Assembly: GCF_900143515.1 (NCBI RefSeq)
Contig: NZ_FSQT01000002.1
Location: 62,001 to 126,000 of the forward strand
Direction: 5' to 3'
Length of the DNA: 64,000 nucleotides
Origin: Micromonospora cremea
Lineage (GTDB): Bacteria > Actinomycetota > Actinomycetes > Mycobacteriales > Micromonosporaceae
Of this stretch, positions 37,058 to 45,710 are shown piece after piece; position 1 is the first letter of the stretch, and each line of letters begins with the position of its first letter. The notes beneath the pieces were generated by a model that saw only the letters and a list, made by a program, of their open reading frames with translations, ran no database searches and was not told where the DNA came from. A program made the position numbers and the translations under genes.

Positions 37058-37915
37058 TCAGCCGGACATCGACGCCCGCTGGCCGCCCTGGTCCGGCAGC
37101 CGATCGGCGAGCATCGAGTGGGCCGCCCGGGTGGCGGCGAGCGCGGCCGGGTCCAAGGTCGCCACCAGCACCGCCGTGCCCTCGTCGGCGCCCCGGGCCA
37201 GCACCCGCCCCTGCGGGTCGTAGATCGCCGCGCCACCGTTGAAGCACCACGGGTCGGCGCCCCCGACGGCGTTGGCGAAGACCACGAACATGGTGTTGTC
37301 CAGGGCACGGGCGGCGTAGTACAGGTCCCGGCGGTGCTCGGAGCCGGCCAGGTAGCCGCTGGGGCAGAGGTAACCGTGCGCGCCGTCGAGAGCGGCGGCG
37401 CGGCCGTGCTCGGGGAAGCAGCCGTCGTAGCAGATGCCCAGCCCGAGCCGCCAGTCCTCGACGAGCAGCGTGGCACCCCGCCCACCGGGGCTGAACAGGT
37501 CGCGTTCGCCGCCCCACAGCTGCTGCTTGTCGTACCCGATGCGGACCGCGCCGGCCCGGTCGACCACCAGCGCGGCGATGGTCCGCCGGCCGTCCGGGTG
37601 CCGGGCCGCGGCGCCGACCACCACGGTGACGCCGGCCTCGCGCGCTGCCGCGCGCAGCGGATCGAGCCGGGGGTCGGCGACCGCCCCGGCCGGGTCGGCC
37701 GTCACGTCGGTGCCCGCCGGGTCCGCGGCGAGGGTCGGCGGGTGGTACGCGCAGAGGTACAGCTCCGGCAGGACGGCTACCCGTGCGCCCTGCCCACCGG
37801 CCCGGCGGACCAGGTCGGCGGCGGCGACCGCGTTGCCGGCGACGTCGCCGGGTGTCGGCGTCGCCTGGACGGTGGCCACGGTCAGGGGTGCGGCGGGGGT
37901 GCGGGGCGGGGTCAC
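37058..37915 (-). CDS. Carbon-nitrogen hydrolase (nitrilase/amidase superfamily)
   Basis: Hydrolyses a non-peptide C-N bond. The catalytic set is visible: Glu in LPELYLC, Lys in YDKQQLW, Cys in GICYDGCFPE, with GGAAIYDPQGRVLA near the end. 285 residues; substrate unknown. The GTG at 37915 lacks a ribosome-binding site, but TACCAT ends 6 nt before it, suggesting a leaderless transcript. It is divergent from the TetR gene, with the candidate operator in the 88-bp gap. Confidence 0.88.
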   Translation of the reverse strand: MTPPRTPAAPLTVATVQATPTPGDVAGNAVAAADLVRRAGGQGARVAVLPELYLCAYHPPTLAADPAGTDVTADPAGAVADPRLDPLRAAAREAGVTVVVGAAARHPDGRRTIAALVVDRAGAVRIGYDKQQLWGGERDLFSPGGRGATLLVEDWRLGLGICYDGCFPEHGRAAALDGAHGYLCPSGYLAGSEHRRDLYYAARALDNTMFVVFANAVGGADPWCFNGGAAIYDPQGRVLARGADEGTAVLVATLDPAALAATRAAHSMLADRLPDQGGQRASMSG

Positions 37916-37952
37916 GGGGCGATGGTAGCGGTGCCGGCTCGGGCGATATACC

Positions 37953-37970
37953 AAGCCGTACGTACGGTTT
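37953..37970. promoter_or_regulatory. Candidate autoregulatory operator of the AcnR-like regulator
   Basis: AAGCCGTACGTACGGTTT, an 18-bp near-perfect palindrome, lies 34 bp before the regulator start and upstream of the divergent hydrolase. A near-identical site precedes acnA. Confidence 0.7.
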
Positions 37971-38003
37971 GCGTGACGCGGGGTGACCTGCGACGATCGA
38001 CGC

Positions 38004-38576
38004 GTGCCCAGAGTAAGCCAGGACCAGCTCGACGCGCGCCGGCAGGAGATCCTCGCCGCCGCGCGGTCTTGTTTCGCCCGGCACGGTTACGAGGGGGCGA
38101 CCGTACGCCGCCTCGAGGAGGCCACCCGACTCTCCCGGGGTGCCATCTTCCACCACTTCCGGGACAAGGACTCGCTCTTCCTCGCCGTCGCCGAGGACGA
38201 CGCCGCGGCGATGGTCGAGACGGTGGCCCGCAACGGTCTGGTGCAGGTTATGCGCGACCTGCTGGCCGGCGCCGTCTCCCCCGACACCACCGGCTGGCTC
38301 GGCAGCCAGCTGGAGGTCTCCCGCCGGCTGCGCACCGACCCGGCGTTCGCCCGGCGCTGGGCGGAGCGGTCCGCGGCGATCGCCGAGGCAACCCGGGACC
38401 GGCTGGCCCGTCAGCGTGACGCCGGGGTGCTGCGCGAGGACGTGTCGATCGACGTGCTGGCCCAGTTCCTGGAGCTGGCGTACGACGGCCTGGTGCTGCA
38501 CCTGGCGATGGGTCGACCGGCCGGCGACCTGGGTCCCGTGCTCGACCTGGTCGAGGAGGCGGTCCGCCGCCGCTGA
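38004..38576 (+). CDS. acnR: TetR-family regulator resembling AcnR
   Basis: 190-residue TetR repressor: helix-turn-helix RRQEILAAARSCFARHGYEGATVRRLEEATRLSRGAIFHHF, then a helical ligand domain. The phrases HGYEGATVRRLEEAT, SRGAIFHHF.DK and VLDLVEEAVR match what I recall of AcnR, the aconitase repressor of corynebacteria and mycobacteria that senses citrate and iron. In those genera it adjoins acn; here aconitase is 13.4 kb away, but both genes carry the same palindrome. GTG start at 38004. Ligand and regulon are inferred. Confidence 0.8.
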   Translation: MPRVSQDQLDARRQEILAAARSCFARHGYEGATVRRLEEATRLSRGAIFHHFRDKDSLFLAVAEDDAAAMVETVARNGLVQVMRDLLAGAVSPDTTGWLGSQLEVSRRLRTDPAFARRWAERSAAIAEATRDRLARQRDAGVLREDVSIDVLAQFLELAYDGLVLHLAMGRPAGDLGPVLDLVEEAVRRR

Positions 38577-38682
38577 GCGGTCCCACCGCCGCTGAACGTC
38601 CTACCCGGACACCGGGCTGCCGACCGTGGCGGCGCTGCTCCACAATGAGGCCGCCGACACCTCCGGCGACAGGGAGCAGCCG

Positions 38683-39606
38683 ATGATCGTCTACGCCGCG
38701 TCGGGCGACACCTGGGGCATCCCCGGCCCGACCTTCCTCCGGCTCTACCTCGTGGCGACCGCCGTGACGGTGGCGCTCGCGGTGTTCTACCGCGTCCGCC
38801 TCGCTGCCGGATCGGTGGACGCCCCGACCGGTCCGCTCGGCCCGCAGCAGGTCGCGTACCTCAACGGTGGCCCCCGGCTCGCCGTGCACGCCGCTCTCGG
38901 CGGGTTGCGCGGCAGCGGCGCGATCGGCGTGGGCCCGGACCGCCGCCTGCTCACCACCGGCCCGACGCCGTCCGGGCTGACACCACTGGACCAGGCCATC
39001 CACTGGGCCGCCCACCAGCGGGCCCGGACCGCGGACCTGCCGCAGGACCGGCGTGTCCGCGAGGCGCTCGACCAGCTCCAGGCCGGTCTCGAGCAGCGCG
39101 GCCTGCTGCGGAGCAAGGCGCAGTACGACACCGCCCGCCGCTGGGCGGGGTTCGTGTTCGTCCTGCTGGGTCTCGGCGTGTTCCGGCTGGTCTCCGGCCT
39201 GTTCAACGACCGCCCGGTGGGTTACCTGATGCTCGTCCTGATCCCGGTCCTCGTCGCCGCCCTGCTGCTACGCCTGGTGCCCCAGCGCACCCGCGCCGGT
39301 CGGGCCGCGTTGCGCGACGTGCGCCGCCAGCACACCCACCTGGCCCCCGCCTCGTCCCCCGCCTTCGCCACCTATGGCGCGGCGGGCGCGGCGATGGGCG
39401 TGGCGTTGTACGGCACCGTGTCGCTGTGGGCCCTCGACCCGAGCTTCGCCGAGCAGGCCGAGATCCAGCGCCAGGCGGCGCCCGGCAGCGGCTGGTCGGG
39501 CTCCAGCGGCGGTGCGTCGGGCGACGGCGGGGGCAGCTCGTGCAGTGGCGGAAGCTCGTGCGGTGGTGGCGGTGGATGCGGCGGCGGCGGAGGGTGCGGC
39601 GGATGA
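38683..39606 (+). CDS. TIGR04222-type membrane protein with periodic Cys-Gly tail
   Basis: 307 residues. AGGGAG lies 7 nt before the ATG. Hydrophobic segments are at about 18-38, 154-174, 178-199 and 228-249, with a soluble helical region (100-150) between the first two. The family is recognised from its gene pairing and low-complexity C terminus (the TIGR04222 model is named near_uncomplex). From residue 270 the tail contains only Gly and Ser plus a few Ala, Asp and Trp, and four cysteines at 287, 293, 299 and 305, each separated by five residues, the last two gaps being pure Gly. The stop overlaps the next ATG by 4 bp. The tail could be a substrate of the downstream MNIO enzyme; that is inference. 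Confidence 0.85.
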   Translation: MIVYAASGDTWGIPGPTFLRLYLVATAVTVALAVFYRVRLAAGSVDAPTGPLGPQQVAYLNGGPRLAVHAALGGLRGSGAIGVGPDRRLLTTGPTPSGLTPLDQAIHWAAHQRARTADLPQDRRVREALDQLQAGLEQRGLLRSKAQYDTARRWAGFVFVLLGLGVFRLVSGLFNDRPVGYLMLVLIPVLVAALLLRLVPQRTRAGRAALRDVRRQHTHLAPASSPAFATYGAAGAAMGVALYGTVSLWALDPSFAEQAEIQRQAAPGSGWSGSSGGASGDGGGSSCSGGSSCGGGGGCGGGGGCGG

Positions 39607-40421
39607 CCGGCCCGTACGGCGTGGGCATCGGCTGGCGCCCGGAGATCGCCGGCTTCGTGGCCGACTTGCCCGGCCTGCGCTTCGTCGAGGTGGTGGCCGA
39701 GTCGGTGCCGGCGACCGGGCCGCTCCCGCCGGGCCTGACGCAGTTGCGCGAACGCGCGGTGACCGTCGTACCGCACGGGGTGCGGCTCTCCCTCGGCGGC
39801 GCCGAGCCGGTCGACCCGGCCCGGGTCGCCCACCTGGCCGCGGTGGCGCAGCGGGTCGACGCCCCGCTGGTCAGCGAGCACATCGCCTTCGTCCGGGCCG
39901 GCGGCCTGGAGGCCGGGCACCTGCTGCCGCTGCCGCGCAGCCGGGAGGCGGTCGACGCGGTCTGCGCCAACGTCGCCCGGGCACAGGCCGACCTGCCGGT
40001 GCCCATCGCGCTGGAACCGATCGCCGCCCTGGTCGACTGGCCCGACGACGAGCTGGACGAGGCGGACTTCCTCACCGAGATCCTGGACCGGACCGGGGCA
40101 CTGCTGCTGCTGGACGTGGCGAACGTGCACGCCAACGCCCGCAACCGGGGCACCGACCCGCTCGCGCTACTGGACCGGCTGCCCCTGGACCGGGTCGGAT
40201 ACGTGCACGTGGCCGGGGGCGCGGAGCACGGCGGCTTCTACCACGACACGCACACCGACCCGGTGCCACCGGCGGTGCTGGAGCTGGTCGGCGCGCTCTG
40301 CGCCCGGCGGCGACCGCCGGCGCTGCTGCTCGAGCGCGACGGCGACTACCCGCCGGCGGACCAGCTCCGCGCCGAGCTGGACGCCCTGGCCGCTGCCGCG
40401 AGCTTCCCGACCGTGACATGA
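39603..40421 (+). CDS. DUF692/MNIO-family multinuclear iron oxidative enzyme
   Basis: TIM-barrel iron enzyme of the DUF692 (MNIO) family, whose studied members (MbnB, TglH, ChrH) oxidatively remodel peptide cysteines. Ligand-type residues appear in family order: H58 (VPHGVRLSLG), H93 (SEHIAF), E138 (ALEPI), D171 and N174 (LLLDVANVHANARN), H202 (YVHVAG), H209, D215 and H217 (YHDTHTDP) and E244 (LLLERDGDYPP, where many relatives have LIEWDNDIP). 272 residues, full length. Coupled by ATGA overlaps to the TIGR04222 gene before and the partner after, so stoichiometric production is likely. Confidence 0.9.
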   Translation: MTGPYGVGIGWRPEIAGFVADLPGLRFVEVVAESVPATGPLPPGLTQLRERAVTVVPHGVRLSLGGAEPVDPARVAHLAAVAQRVDAPLVSEHIAFVRAGGLEAGHLLPLPRSREAVDAVCANVARAQADLPVPIALEPIAALVDWPDDELDEADFLTEILDRTGALLLLDVANVHANARNRGTDPLALLDRLPLDRVGYVHVAGGAEHGGFYHDTHTDPVPPAVLELVGALCARRRPPALLLERDGDYPPADQLRAELDALAAAASFPTVT

Positions 40422-40990
40422 CCGGCGCGTCGAGGCCCACCGGCGACGGACCGCTCGACGCCGGCGACCGGACCACCGGCGGGCTCGCCCAACGGCAGGC
40501 GGAGCTGGTCGCTGCGCTGGTCGCCGGAGGGCCGCCGCCGGCCGGGTTCGCACCGGCGCCGTTGGCCGCCACCCGGGCGGCGCTGCTGCGCAAGCGGGCC
40601 GGCGAGGTGGCCCGGCACTGGCCTCTGCTCGCCGCCGGTCTCGGCGCCGGCTGGCCGTCGACCTTCGCCGGCTGGGCCGCCAACCGCCCCACCGTCGGGT
40701 CGCTGCGCGACGGCTGGGACCTGGCCCGGGCACTCCGCGAACGGGGCGCGCTGCCCCCGGCCGGCGCGGAGGAGCTGGCCGCCCGGGAGGCGGGCCTGCG
40801 CTACGACGGGCGCGGGGCGCCGCGGCCGCGTCGGCTGCCGGCGGTGGCCCGCGCCGGCGGCGCCGTCGCGGTGCAGATCGCCGGCCGGGTATGCCTGCTG
40901 CGCCCCGCCCCGCGTCCACCGGCGGCGCAGCCCGCTGGTGGCGACGGCGTACCGGATGCGGCAGGATCGGCGGCATGGATCTCGGACTGA
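40418..40990 (+). CDS. Hypothetical partner protein of the MNIO enzyme
   Basis: 190 residues, unrecognised by name. A disordered N terminus is followed by helices: LAQRQAELVAALVAGGPPPAGF, ATRAALLRKRAGEVARHWPLLAAGLG and WPSTFAGWAANRPTVGSLRDGWDLARALRERG. The LxxKRAxEVARxWPxL and FxxWA patterns recall the small DNA-binding-like/DUF2063-type partner proteins that accompany MNIOs (as MbnC does MbnB) and deliver the substrate. The C terminus is Pro/Ala-rich. It overlaps the MNIO by 4 bp and the following SDR by 16 bp. Role as substrate-recruiting partner is inference. Confidence 0.75.
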   Translation: MTGASRPTGDGPLDAGDRTTGGLAQRQAELVAALVAGGPPPAGFAPAPLAATRAALLRKRAGEVARHWPLLAAGLGAGWPSTFAGWAANRPTVGSLRDGWDLARALRERGALPPAGAEELAAREAGLRYDGRGAPRPRRLPAVARAGGAVAVQIAGRVCLLRPAPRPPAAQPAGGDGVPDAAGSAAWISD

Positions 40991-41736
40991 CCGACCGGGT
41001 GTACGTCCTCACCGGCGCCTCCCGTGGCCTGGGTTACGCGACGGCGCAGTGCCTGGTCGCCGACGGAGCCCGGGTGGTGCTCGCGGCCCGGGACGCCGAC
41101 GCGGTGGCCGCCGCCGCCGAACGGCTGGGCGGGCCGGAGCGGGCGGTCGGCCTGGCCGCGGACCTCGCCGACCCGCAGACCCCCGGGCAGCTCATCAAGA
41201 CGGCCCGCGAGCACTTCGGTCGACTCGACGGCGCACTGATCTCGGTCGGCGGCCCGCCCGCGGGCAACGCCGCGTCGATCAGCGACGAGCAGTGGCGAGA
41301 CTCCTTCGAGACGGTCTTCCTGGGCACCGTGCGCGCGGTACGCACGATCGCCGGCGCGCTGCCCGAGGGCGGCGCGATCGGGCTGGTGCTCTCCACCTCG
41401 GCCCGCGGCCCGGTGCCCGGCCTCGGCATCTCCAACGGCCTGCGGCCCGGTCTGGTCGGTGTCGCCAAGGACATCGCCGACGACTACGGCCCGCGCGGCG
41501 TGCGGGTGGTCGGCCTGCTGCCCGGCCGGATCCTGACCGACCGCAACCGGCAGCTGTTCGCCGCCACCGGTGACCCGGAGCGGGCCCGCGTCGAGGCGGA
41601 GGCCGCCATCCCGCTGCGGCGTATCGGCGACCCGGCCGAGTTCGGTCGCGTGGCCGCGTTCGTGCTCTCCCCCGCCGCGAGCTACCTGACCGGCCTCACC
41701 GTGCCGGTCGACGGTGGCGCGCTGCGCGGGCTGTGA
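40975..41736 (+). CDS. Short-chain dehydrogenase/reductase
   Basis: NAD(P)-dependent oxidoreductase with Rossmann motif TGASRGLGYA at about 13-22. In the active-site region the usual Ser-Tyr-Lys triad looks altered: STSARGPVPGLGISNGLRPGLVGVAKDIA has no YxxxK at the usual spacing, so it may be an atypical or catalytically different SDR. PIPLRRIGDPAEFGRVAAFVLSPAASYLTG is standard. 253 residues. It starts inside the partner gene and ends overlapping the glycosylase gene (GTGA), so it belongs to the same transcript; a link to the MNIO system is unproven. Confidence 0.88.
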   Translation: MDLGLTDRVYVLTGASRGLGYATAQCLVADGARVVLAARDADAVAAAAERLGGPERAVGLAADLADPQTPGQLIKTAREHFGRLDGALISVGGPPAGNAASISDEQWRDSFETVFLGTVRAVRTIAGALPEGGAIGLVLSTSARGPVPGLGISNGLRPGLVGVAKDIADDYGPRGVRVVGLLPGRILTDRNRQLFAATGDPERARVEAEAAIPLRRIGDPAEFGRVAAFVLSPAASYLTGLTVPVDGGALRGL

Positions 41737-42338
41737 CACCCGATCCGGTCCGGCGAGCCAGCAATCCGACCGGGCACCCCCGACCGACCCTGGCGGAGCT
41801 GGCCGCCGCCGCGGACCGGACCATCCCCGACGTTCTCGCGCCGGGGTTGGCGGTGCTCTTCGTCGGCATCAATCCCGGCCTCTGGTCGGCCGCCACCGGC
41901 TGGCACTTCGCCCGACCCGGCAACCGGTTCTGGCCCGCGCTGCACCGGGGAGGATTCACCCCTCGCCTGCTGCACCCGAGCGAGCAGGACGAGCTGCCCG
42001 CCCTCGGCCTCGGCATCACCAACATGGCCGCCCGGGCCAGCGCCCGCGCCGACGAGCTGACCACCGAGGAGCTTCTCGACGGGGCCCGACTGCTCACCGC
42101 CACGGTCGCCCGGTACCGGCCGCGCTGGGTGGCGGTGGTGGGTGTGACGGCGTACCGGATCGGGTTCGGCCGGCCGAAGGCCACCTTCGGGCCGCAGCCG
42201 GAGTCGCTGGCCGGGGCGCGGCTGTGGGTACTGCCCAACCCGAGCGGGCTGAACGCGCACTTCACGCCGGCGACCCTGGGCGCCGCGTTCGCCGAGTTGC
42301 GCCTGGCGACCGGCCTGCCGGACCGCCGCCCGGGCTGA
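41733..42338 (+). CDS. mug: Mismatch-specific (G:U/T) DNA glycosylase, Mug type
   Basis: Base-excision repair enzyme removing uracil or thymine from mismatches. GINPGLWSAATGWHFARPGNRFWPAL carries the Asn of the GINPG catalytic motif, and LPNPSGLNAHF the intercalation loop. 201 residues, slightly long at the N terminus. The GTG overlaps the SDR stop. Confidence 0.93.
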   Translation: MTPDPVRRASNPTGHPRPTLAELAAAADRTIPDVLAPGLAVLFVGINPGLWSAATGWHFARPGNRFWPALHRGGFTPRLLHPSEQDELPALGLGITNMAARASARADELTTEELLDGARLLTATVARYRPRWVAVVGVTAYRIGFGRPKATFGPQPESLAGARLWVLPNPSGLNAHFTPATLGAAFAELRLATGLPDRRPG

Positions 42339-42359
42339 CCCGGTGCGCCGCCCGGTTGG

Positions 42360-44348
42360 TCAGTTCGCCACAGCGGGCGGCAGCGCCTCGTCGGCGACGT
42401 AGGTGCCCAACGGCATGATCACCGGCTCGGGCCCGGTCGCGTCGACGTACGGGGTGGGCGAGTCGGCGACCGCGAACTGGGTCCGGTACAGCTCGGCGTA
42501 GAGCCCGCCGACCGCGACCAGCTCCTCGTGCCGCCCACGCTCGACGATCCGTCCGCCGTCCAGGACCAGGATCTGGTCGGCGTCGCGGACGGTGGAGAGC
42601 CGGTGCGCGATCACCAGTGCGGTCCGCCCGGCCAGCGCCACCGACAGCGCCCGCTGCACCGCCGCCTCGCTCTCCGAATCCAGGTGCGCCGTCGCCTCGT
42701 CGAGGATCACGATCGACGGGGCCTTGAGCAGCAGCCGGGCGATCGCGATGCGCTGCTTCTCGCCGCCGGAGAACCGGTAGCCGCGCTCCCCCACGGTGGT
42801 GTCCAGCCCATCGGGCAGCGACCGGACCAGGTCGGCGACCTGGGCGCCGGCCAGCGCGGCCCAGATCTCGTCGTCGGTGGCGTCCGGCTTGGCGTAGCGC
42901 AGGTTCTCGGCGATCGTCTCGTGGAACAGGTGCGAATCCTGGGTGACGACACCGATCTCGTCGCGCAGGGAGGCGAGCGTCGCGTCGCGCACGTCGACCC
43001 CGCCGACCAGCACCTGCCCGTCGGTGACGTCGTAGATCCGGGAAATCAGCATGGACAGCGTCGACTTGCCGGCGCCGGATGGGCCGACCAGGGCGATCAT
43101 CTGCCCCGGCTCGACGCTGAACGAGACACCCTTGAGCACCGGCTCGTTGACGGTGCGGTCGAGCGTGGCGACCTCCTCCAGCGAGGCGAGGGAGATCTCG
43201 GCGGCGCTCGGGTAGCGGAACCGCACGTCACGGAAGTCGACCCGGCCGGTGCCCCGGGGCACCGGCACCGCGTCGGGCTTCTCCACGATGCCCGGCTTCA
43301 GGTCGAGTACCTCGAAGACCCGGTCGAAGGAGACCAGCGCGCTCATCACGTCCACCCGGACGTTGGAGAGCGCGGTGAGCGGGCCGTACAGGCGGGTGAG
43401 CAGCAGCGCGAGGGTCACCACGGTGCCCGCGCTGACACCGCCGGTCACCGCGAGCCAGCCGCCGAGCCCGTAGGTGAGCGCCTGGGCCAGCGAGGCGACC
43501 AGCAGCATCGCCACGAAGAACGTCCGCGAGTACATGGCGGACTGGATGCCGATGTCGCGCACCCGCTCGGCCCGGCCGGCGAACCGGCGGGCCTCGATCT
43601 CGGGCTGGCCGAAGAGCTTCACCAGCAGCGCGCCGGCCACCCCGAACCGCTCGGTCATGGTCGCGTTCATCTTGGCGTCGAGGTTGTATGCCTCGCGGGT
43701 GATGTCGGCCAGCCTCCGGCCGACCCGGCGGGCCGGAATGATGAAGATCGGCAGCAGCACCAGCGAGAGCGCGGTGATCTGCCAGGAGAGGGTGAACATC
43801 ACCGCGGCGGTGAGCACCAGCTGGATGACGTTGCTGACCACCCCGGACAGGGTGGAGGTGAACGCCCGCTGGGCGCCGAGCACGTCGTTGTTGAGCCGGC
43901 TGACCAGGGCGCCGGTCTGGGTGCGGGTGAAGAACTGCAACGGCATCCGCTGCACGTGGTCGTAGACCCGGGTGCGCAGGTTGAGGATGATGCCCTCGCC
44001 GATCCGGGCGGAATACCAGCGCTGGGCCAGCGAGAGCAGCGCGTCGGCGACCGCCAGCGCGGCGATGAACAAGGCCAGCTTGACCACCAGCCGGCCGGCC
44101 TCGGTGCCGCCCCGGTTGATCGCGTTGATCACGTCGCCGGCGAGCACCGGAGTGGCCACGCCGATGATGGCGGCCAGCACCACGGTGGCCAGGAAGACCA
44201 CGATGTCGCGCCGGTAGGGCTGGGCGAAGGCGACGATCCGCCGGGCCACCCCGTGCTTCAGCCGGTGGGTGGAGACCTCGTCCCGGTTACGCATCGACCG
44301 GAGCATGCTCCATCCCGCCATGCCACCGCCGGACATCGGGTTGGACAC
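42360..44348 (-). CDS. ABC transporter, fused membrane and ATPase domains (exporter type)
   Basis: Half-transporter of the multidrug/lipid exporter type, working as a dimer. The six-helix transmembrane domain spans about 25-340. The ATPase domain has Walker A GPSGAGKST, Q-loop VTQDSHLF, signature FSGGEKQR, Walker B IVILDEAT and switch His in LVIAHRLSTV. About 662 residues. Two GTGs follow GGAGGTGA; the second (44348) has better spacing, and an ATG lies four codons further on. Substrate unknown; no partner half is adjacent. Confidence 0.93.
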   Translation of the reverse strand: MSNPMSGGGMAGWSMLRSMRNRDEVSTHRLKHGVARRIVAFAQPYRRDIVVFLATVVLAAIIGVATPVLAGDVINAINRGGTEAGRLVVKLALFIAALAVADALLSLAQRWYSARIGEGIILNLRTRVYDHVQRMPLQFFTRTQTGALVSRLNNDVLGAQRAFTSTLSGVVSNVIQLVLTAAVMFTLSWQITALSLVLLPIFIIPARRVGRRLADITREAYNLDAKMNATMTERFGVAGALLVKLFGQPEIEARRFAGRAERVRDIGIQSAMYSRTFFVAMLLVASLAQALTYGLGGWLAVTGGVSAGTVVTLALLLTRLYGPLTALSNVRVDVMSALVSFDRVFEVLDLKPGIVEKPDAVPVPRGTGRVDFRDVRFRYPSAAEISLASLEEVATLDRTVNEPVLKGVSFSVEPGQMIALVGPSGAGKSTLSMLISRIYDVTDGQVLVGGVDVRDATLASLRDEIGVVTQDSHLFHETIAENLRYAKPDATDDEIWAALAGAQVADLVRSLPDGLDTTVGERGYRFSGGEKQRIAIARLLLKAPSIVILDEATAHLDSESEAAVQRALSVALAGRTALVIAHRLSTVRDADQILVLDGGRIVERGRHEELVAVGGLYAELYRTQFAVADSPTPYVDATGPEPVIMPLGTYVADEALPPAVAN

Positions 44349-44449
44349 CACTCACCTCCGGGTCGTCGGGCGGACCGTATCGTCAGGTCAATTCTCCCGA
44401 CGACTGTGACAACCTCGGTCGTAACCCGGATCTTCCCGTACGGTCCTTA

Positions 44450-45217
44450 CTATTCTCCCTGGCCGGCGAGGTCGCGCAGCCGGCGGGTCTGTGCCTCCCG
44501 CTCGGCGCGCTGCTGGTCGGCGTGCGACCGCCCGGCCGCCCCGGCGAGCAACGCCTTGATCTCCACCACCGCGTCGCGGGCGCCGGCGAGCAGGCCGGCG
44601 GTCAGGTCGCGGACCGCGCCGTCCAGCTCAGTGGGCGGCACGACCAGGGTGGCCAGCCCGATGCGGTCCGCCTCGGCGGCGTCCAGCCGACGCCCGGTCG
44701 CGCAGATCTCCAGCGCACGGGCATAGCCGACCAGCTCGACGAGCCGCTTGGTGCCGGCCAGGTCGGGCACCAGACCGAGGGTCACCTCGGCCATCGACAG
44801 CTTCGCGTCGGTGGCCAGGACCCGCAGGTCACAGGCGAGCGCGAGCTGAAACCCGGCACCGATCGCGTGACCGTGCACGGCCGCGACAGAGATGACATCC
44901 GGCCGGTGCAGCCACGTGAAGCCGGCCTGGAACTCGGCGATCCGGTCCGCGCATTCCTGCTCGGGCAGCGTGGCCAGCTCGGCGAAGGACCCCGGTCCGG
45001 AAGCGCCGGCCACGGAGAGGTCGAGACCGGCGGAGAACGCACGCCCCTCGCCCCGGACCACCACCACCCGCACGTCACCGGGCAGGTCGCGGGAGAAGTC
45101 GCTCATCGCCCGCCACATCGCGGGAGTCTGAGCGTTGAGCACGTCGGGCCGGCACAACGTCACCGTGGCAACCGGCCCGTCGCAGGTCAGCCGAACCCCG
45201 GTCGCCTCGGCGGTCAC
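44450..45217 (-). CDS. Enoyl-CoA hydratase/isomerase family protein
   Basis: Crotonase-fold enzyme acting on acyl-CoA thioesters. Oxyanion holes: GRAFSAGLDLS and HGHAIGAGFQLALACDLR. The position of the first catalytic Glu is not canonical (LSMAEVTLGLVPDLAGTKRL has Glu near the start and Asp for the second), so isomerase or hydratase activity is unclear. 255 residues. The GTG start at 45217 was chosen by homology pattern; no good ribosome-binding site is visible. Confidence 0.88.
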   Translation of the reverse strand: MTAEATGVRLTCDGPVATVTLCRPDVLNAQTPAMWRAMSDFSRDLPGDVRVVVVRGEGRAFSAGLDLSVAGASGPGSFAELATLPEQECADRIAEFQAGFTWLHRPDVISVAAVHGHAIGAGFQLALACDLRVLATDAKLSMAEVTLGLVPDLAGTKRLVELVGYARALEICATGRRLDAAEADRIGLATLVVPPTELDGAVRDLTAGLLAGARDAVVEIKALLAGAAGRSHADQQRAEREAQTRRLRDLAGQGE

Positions 45218-45263
45218 CGGGCGGCCCGGGGAGCGGCGGTGATGGACGACGCTGGGGGGCGGG

Positions 45264-45491
45264 TCACGCCTTCTTGCGGCGCCGGGCACCGCCGCGCTGG
45301 CGCAGCTGCACCCCGGACTCGGTGAGCACTCGGTGGATGAACCCGTAGGAACGGCCGGTCGAGGCCGCCAGCGCGCGGATGCTCTCCCCCGAGGTGTACC
45401 GCTTTACCAGGTCCTTGGCGAGCGTCTGACGCTCGGCTCCGATGATCCGGCGACCCTTCTCAGTGCTGGTGGCTGTGCCAGTGGCTGCCAT
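45264..45491 (-). CDS. Small helix-turn-helix DNA-binding protein
   Basis: 75 residues: LAKDLVKRYTSGESIRALAASTGRSYGFIHRVLTESG is a Hin/resolvase-like HTH, framed by a Thr/Ser N terminus and a basic tail RQRGGARRRKKA. The family is conserved throughout actinobacteria; I do not know an assigned function. Monocistronic. Confidence 0.88.
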   Translation of the reverse strand: MAATGTATSTEKGRRIIGAERQTLAKDLVKRYTSGESIRALAASTGRSYGFIHRVLTESGVQLRQRGGARRRKKA

Positions 45492-45710
45492 GCTGTGTCC
45501 TCACGTCCCAGACTGTGCGGTTCGGATACGGTCCCACCTATTAGACCGTCTCGAACGATCATGCGCCAGATATCAACTCTTCGCCAACCGACACGCTATG
45601 CAATGTCAGCTTCCCGATAGAGTGATCCTGGCGATCGGTCCCGCCGCACCGGCCGGGCGTACCACCATCGCCGTCCGGCGATGTCCGTCGACGACCCGTA
45701 CCCTGCGGTC

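Noticed and set aside
38248..39015. Minus-strand frame opposite acnR and the TIGR04222 gene
   Set aside because: Arg/Gly/Pro-rich shadow crossing two real genes.
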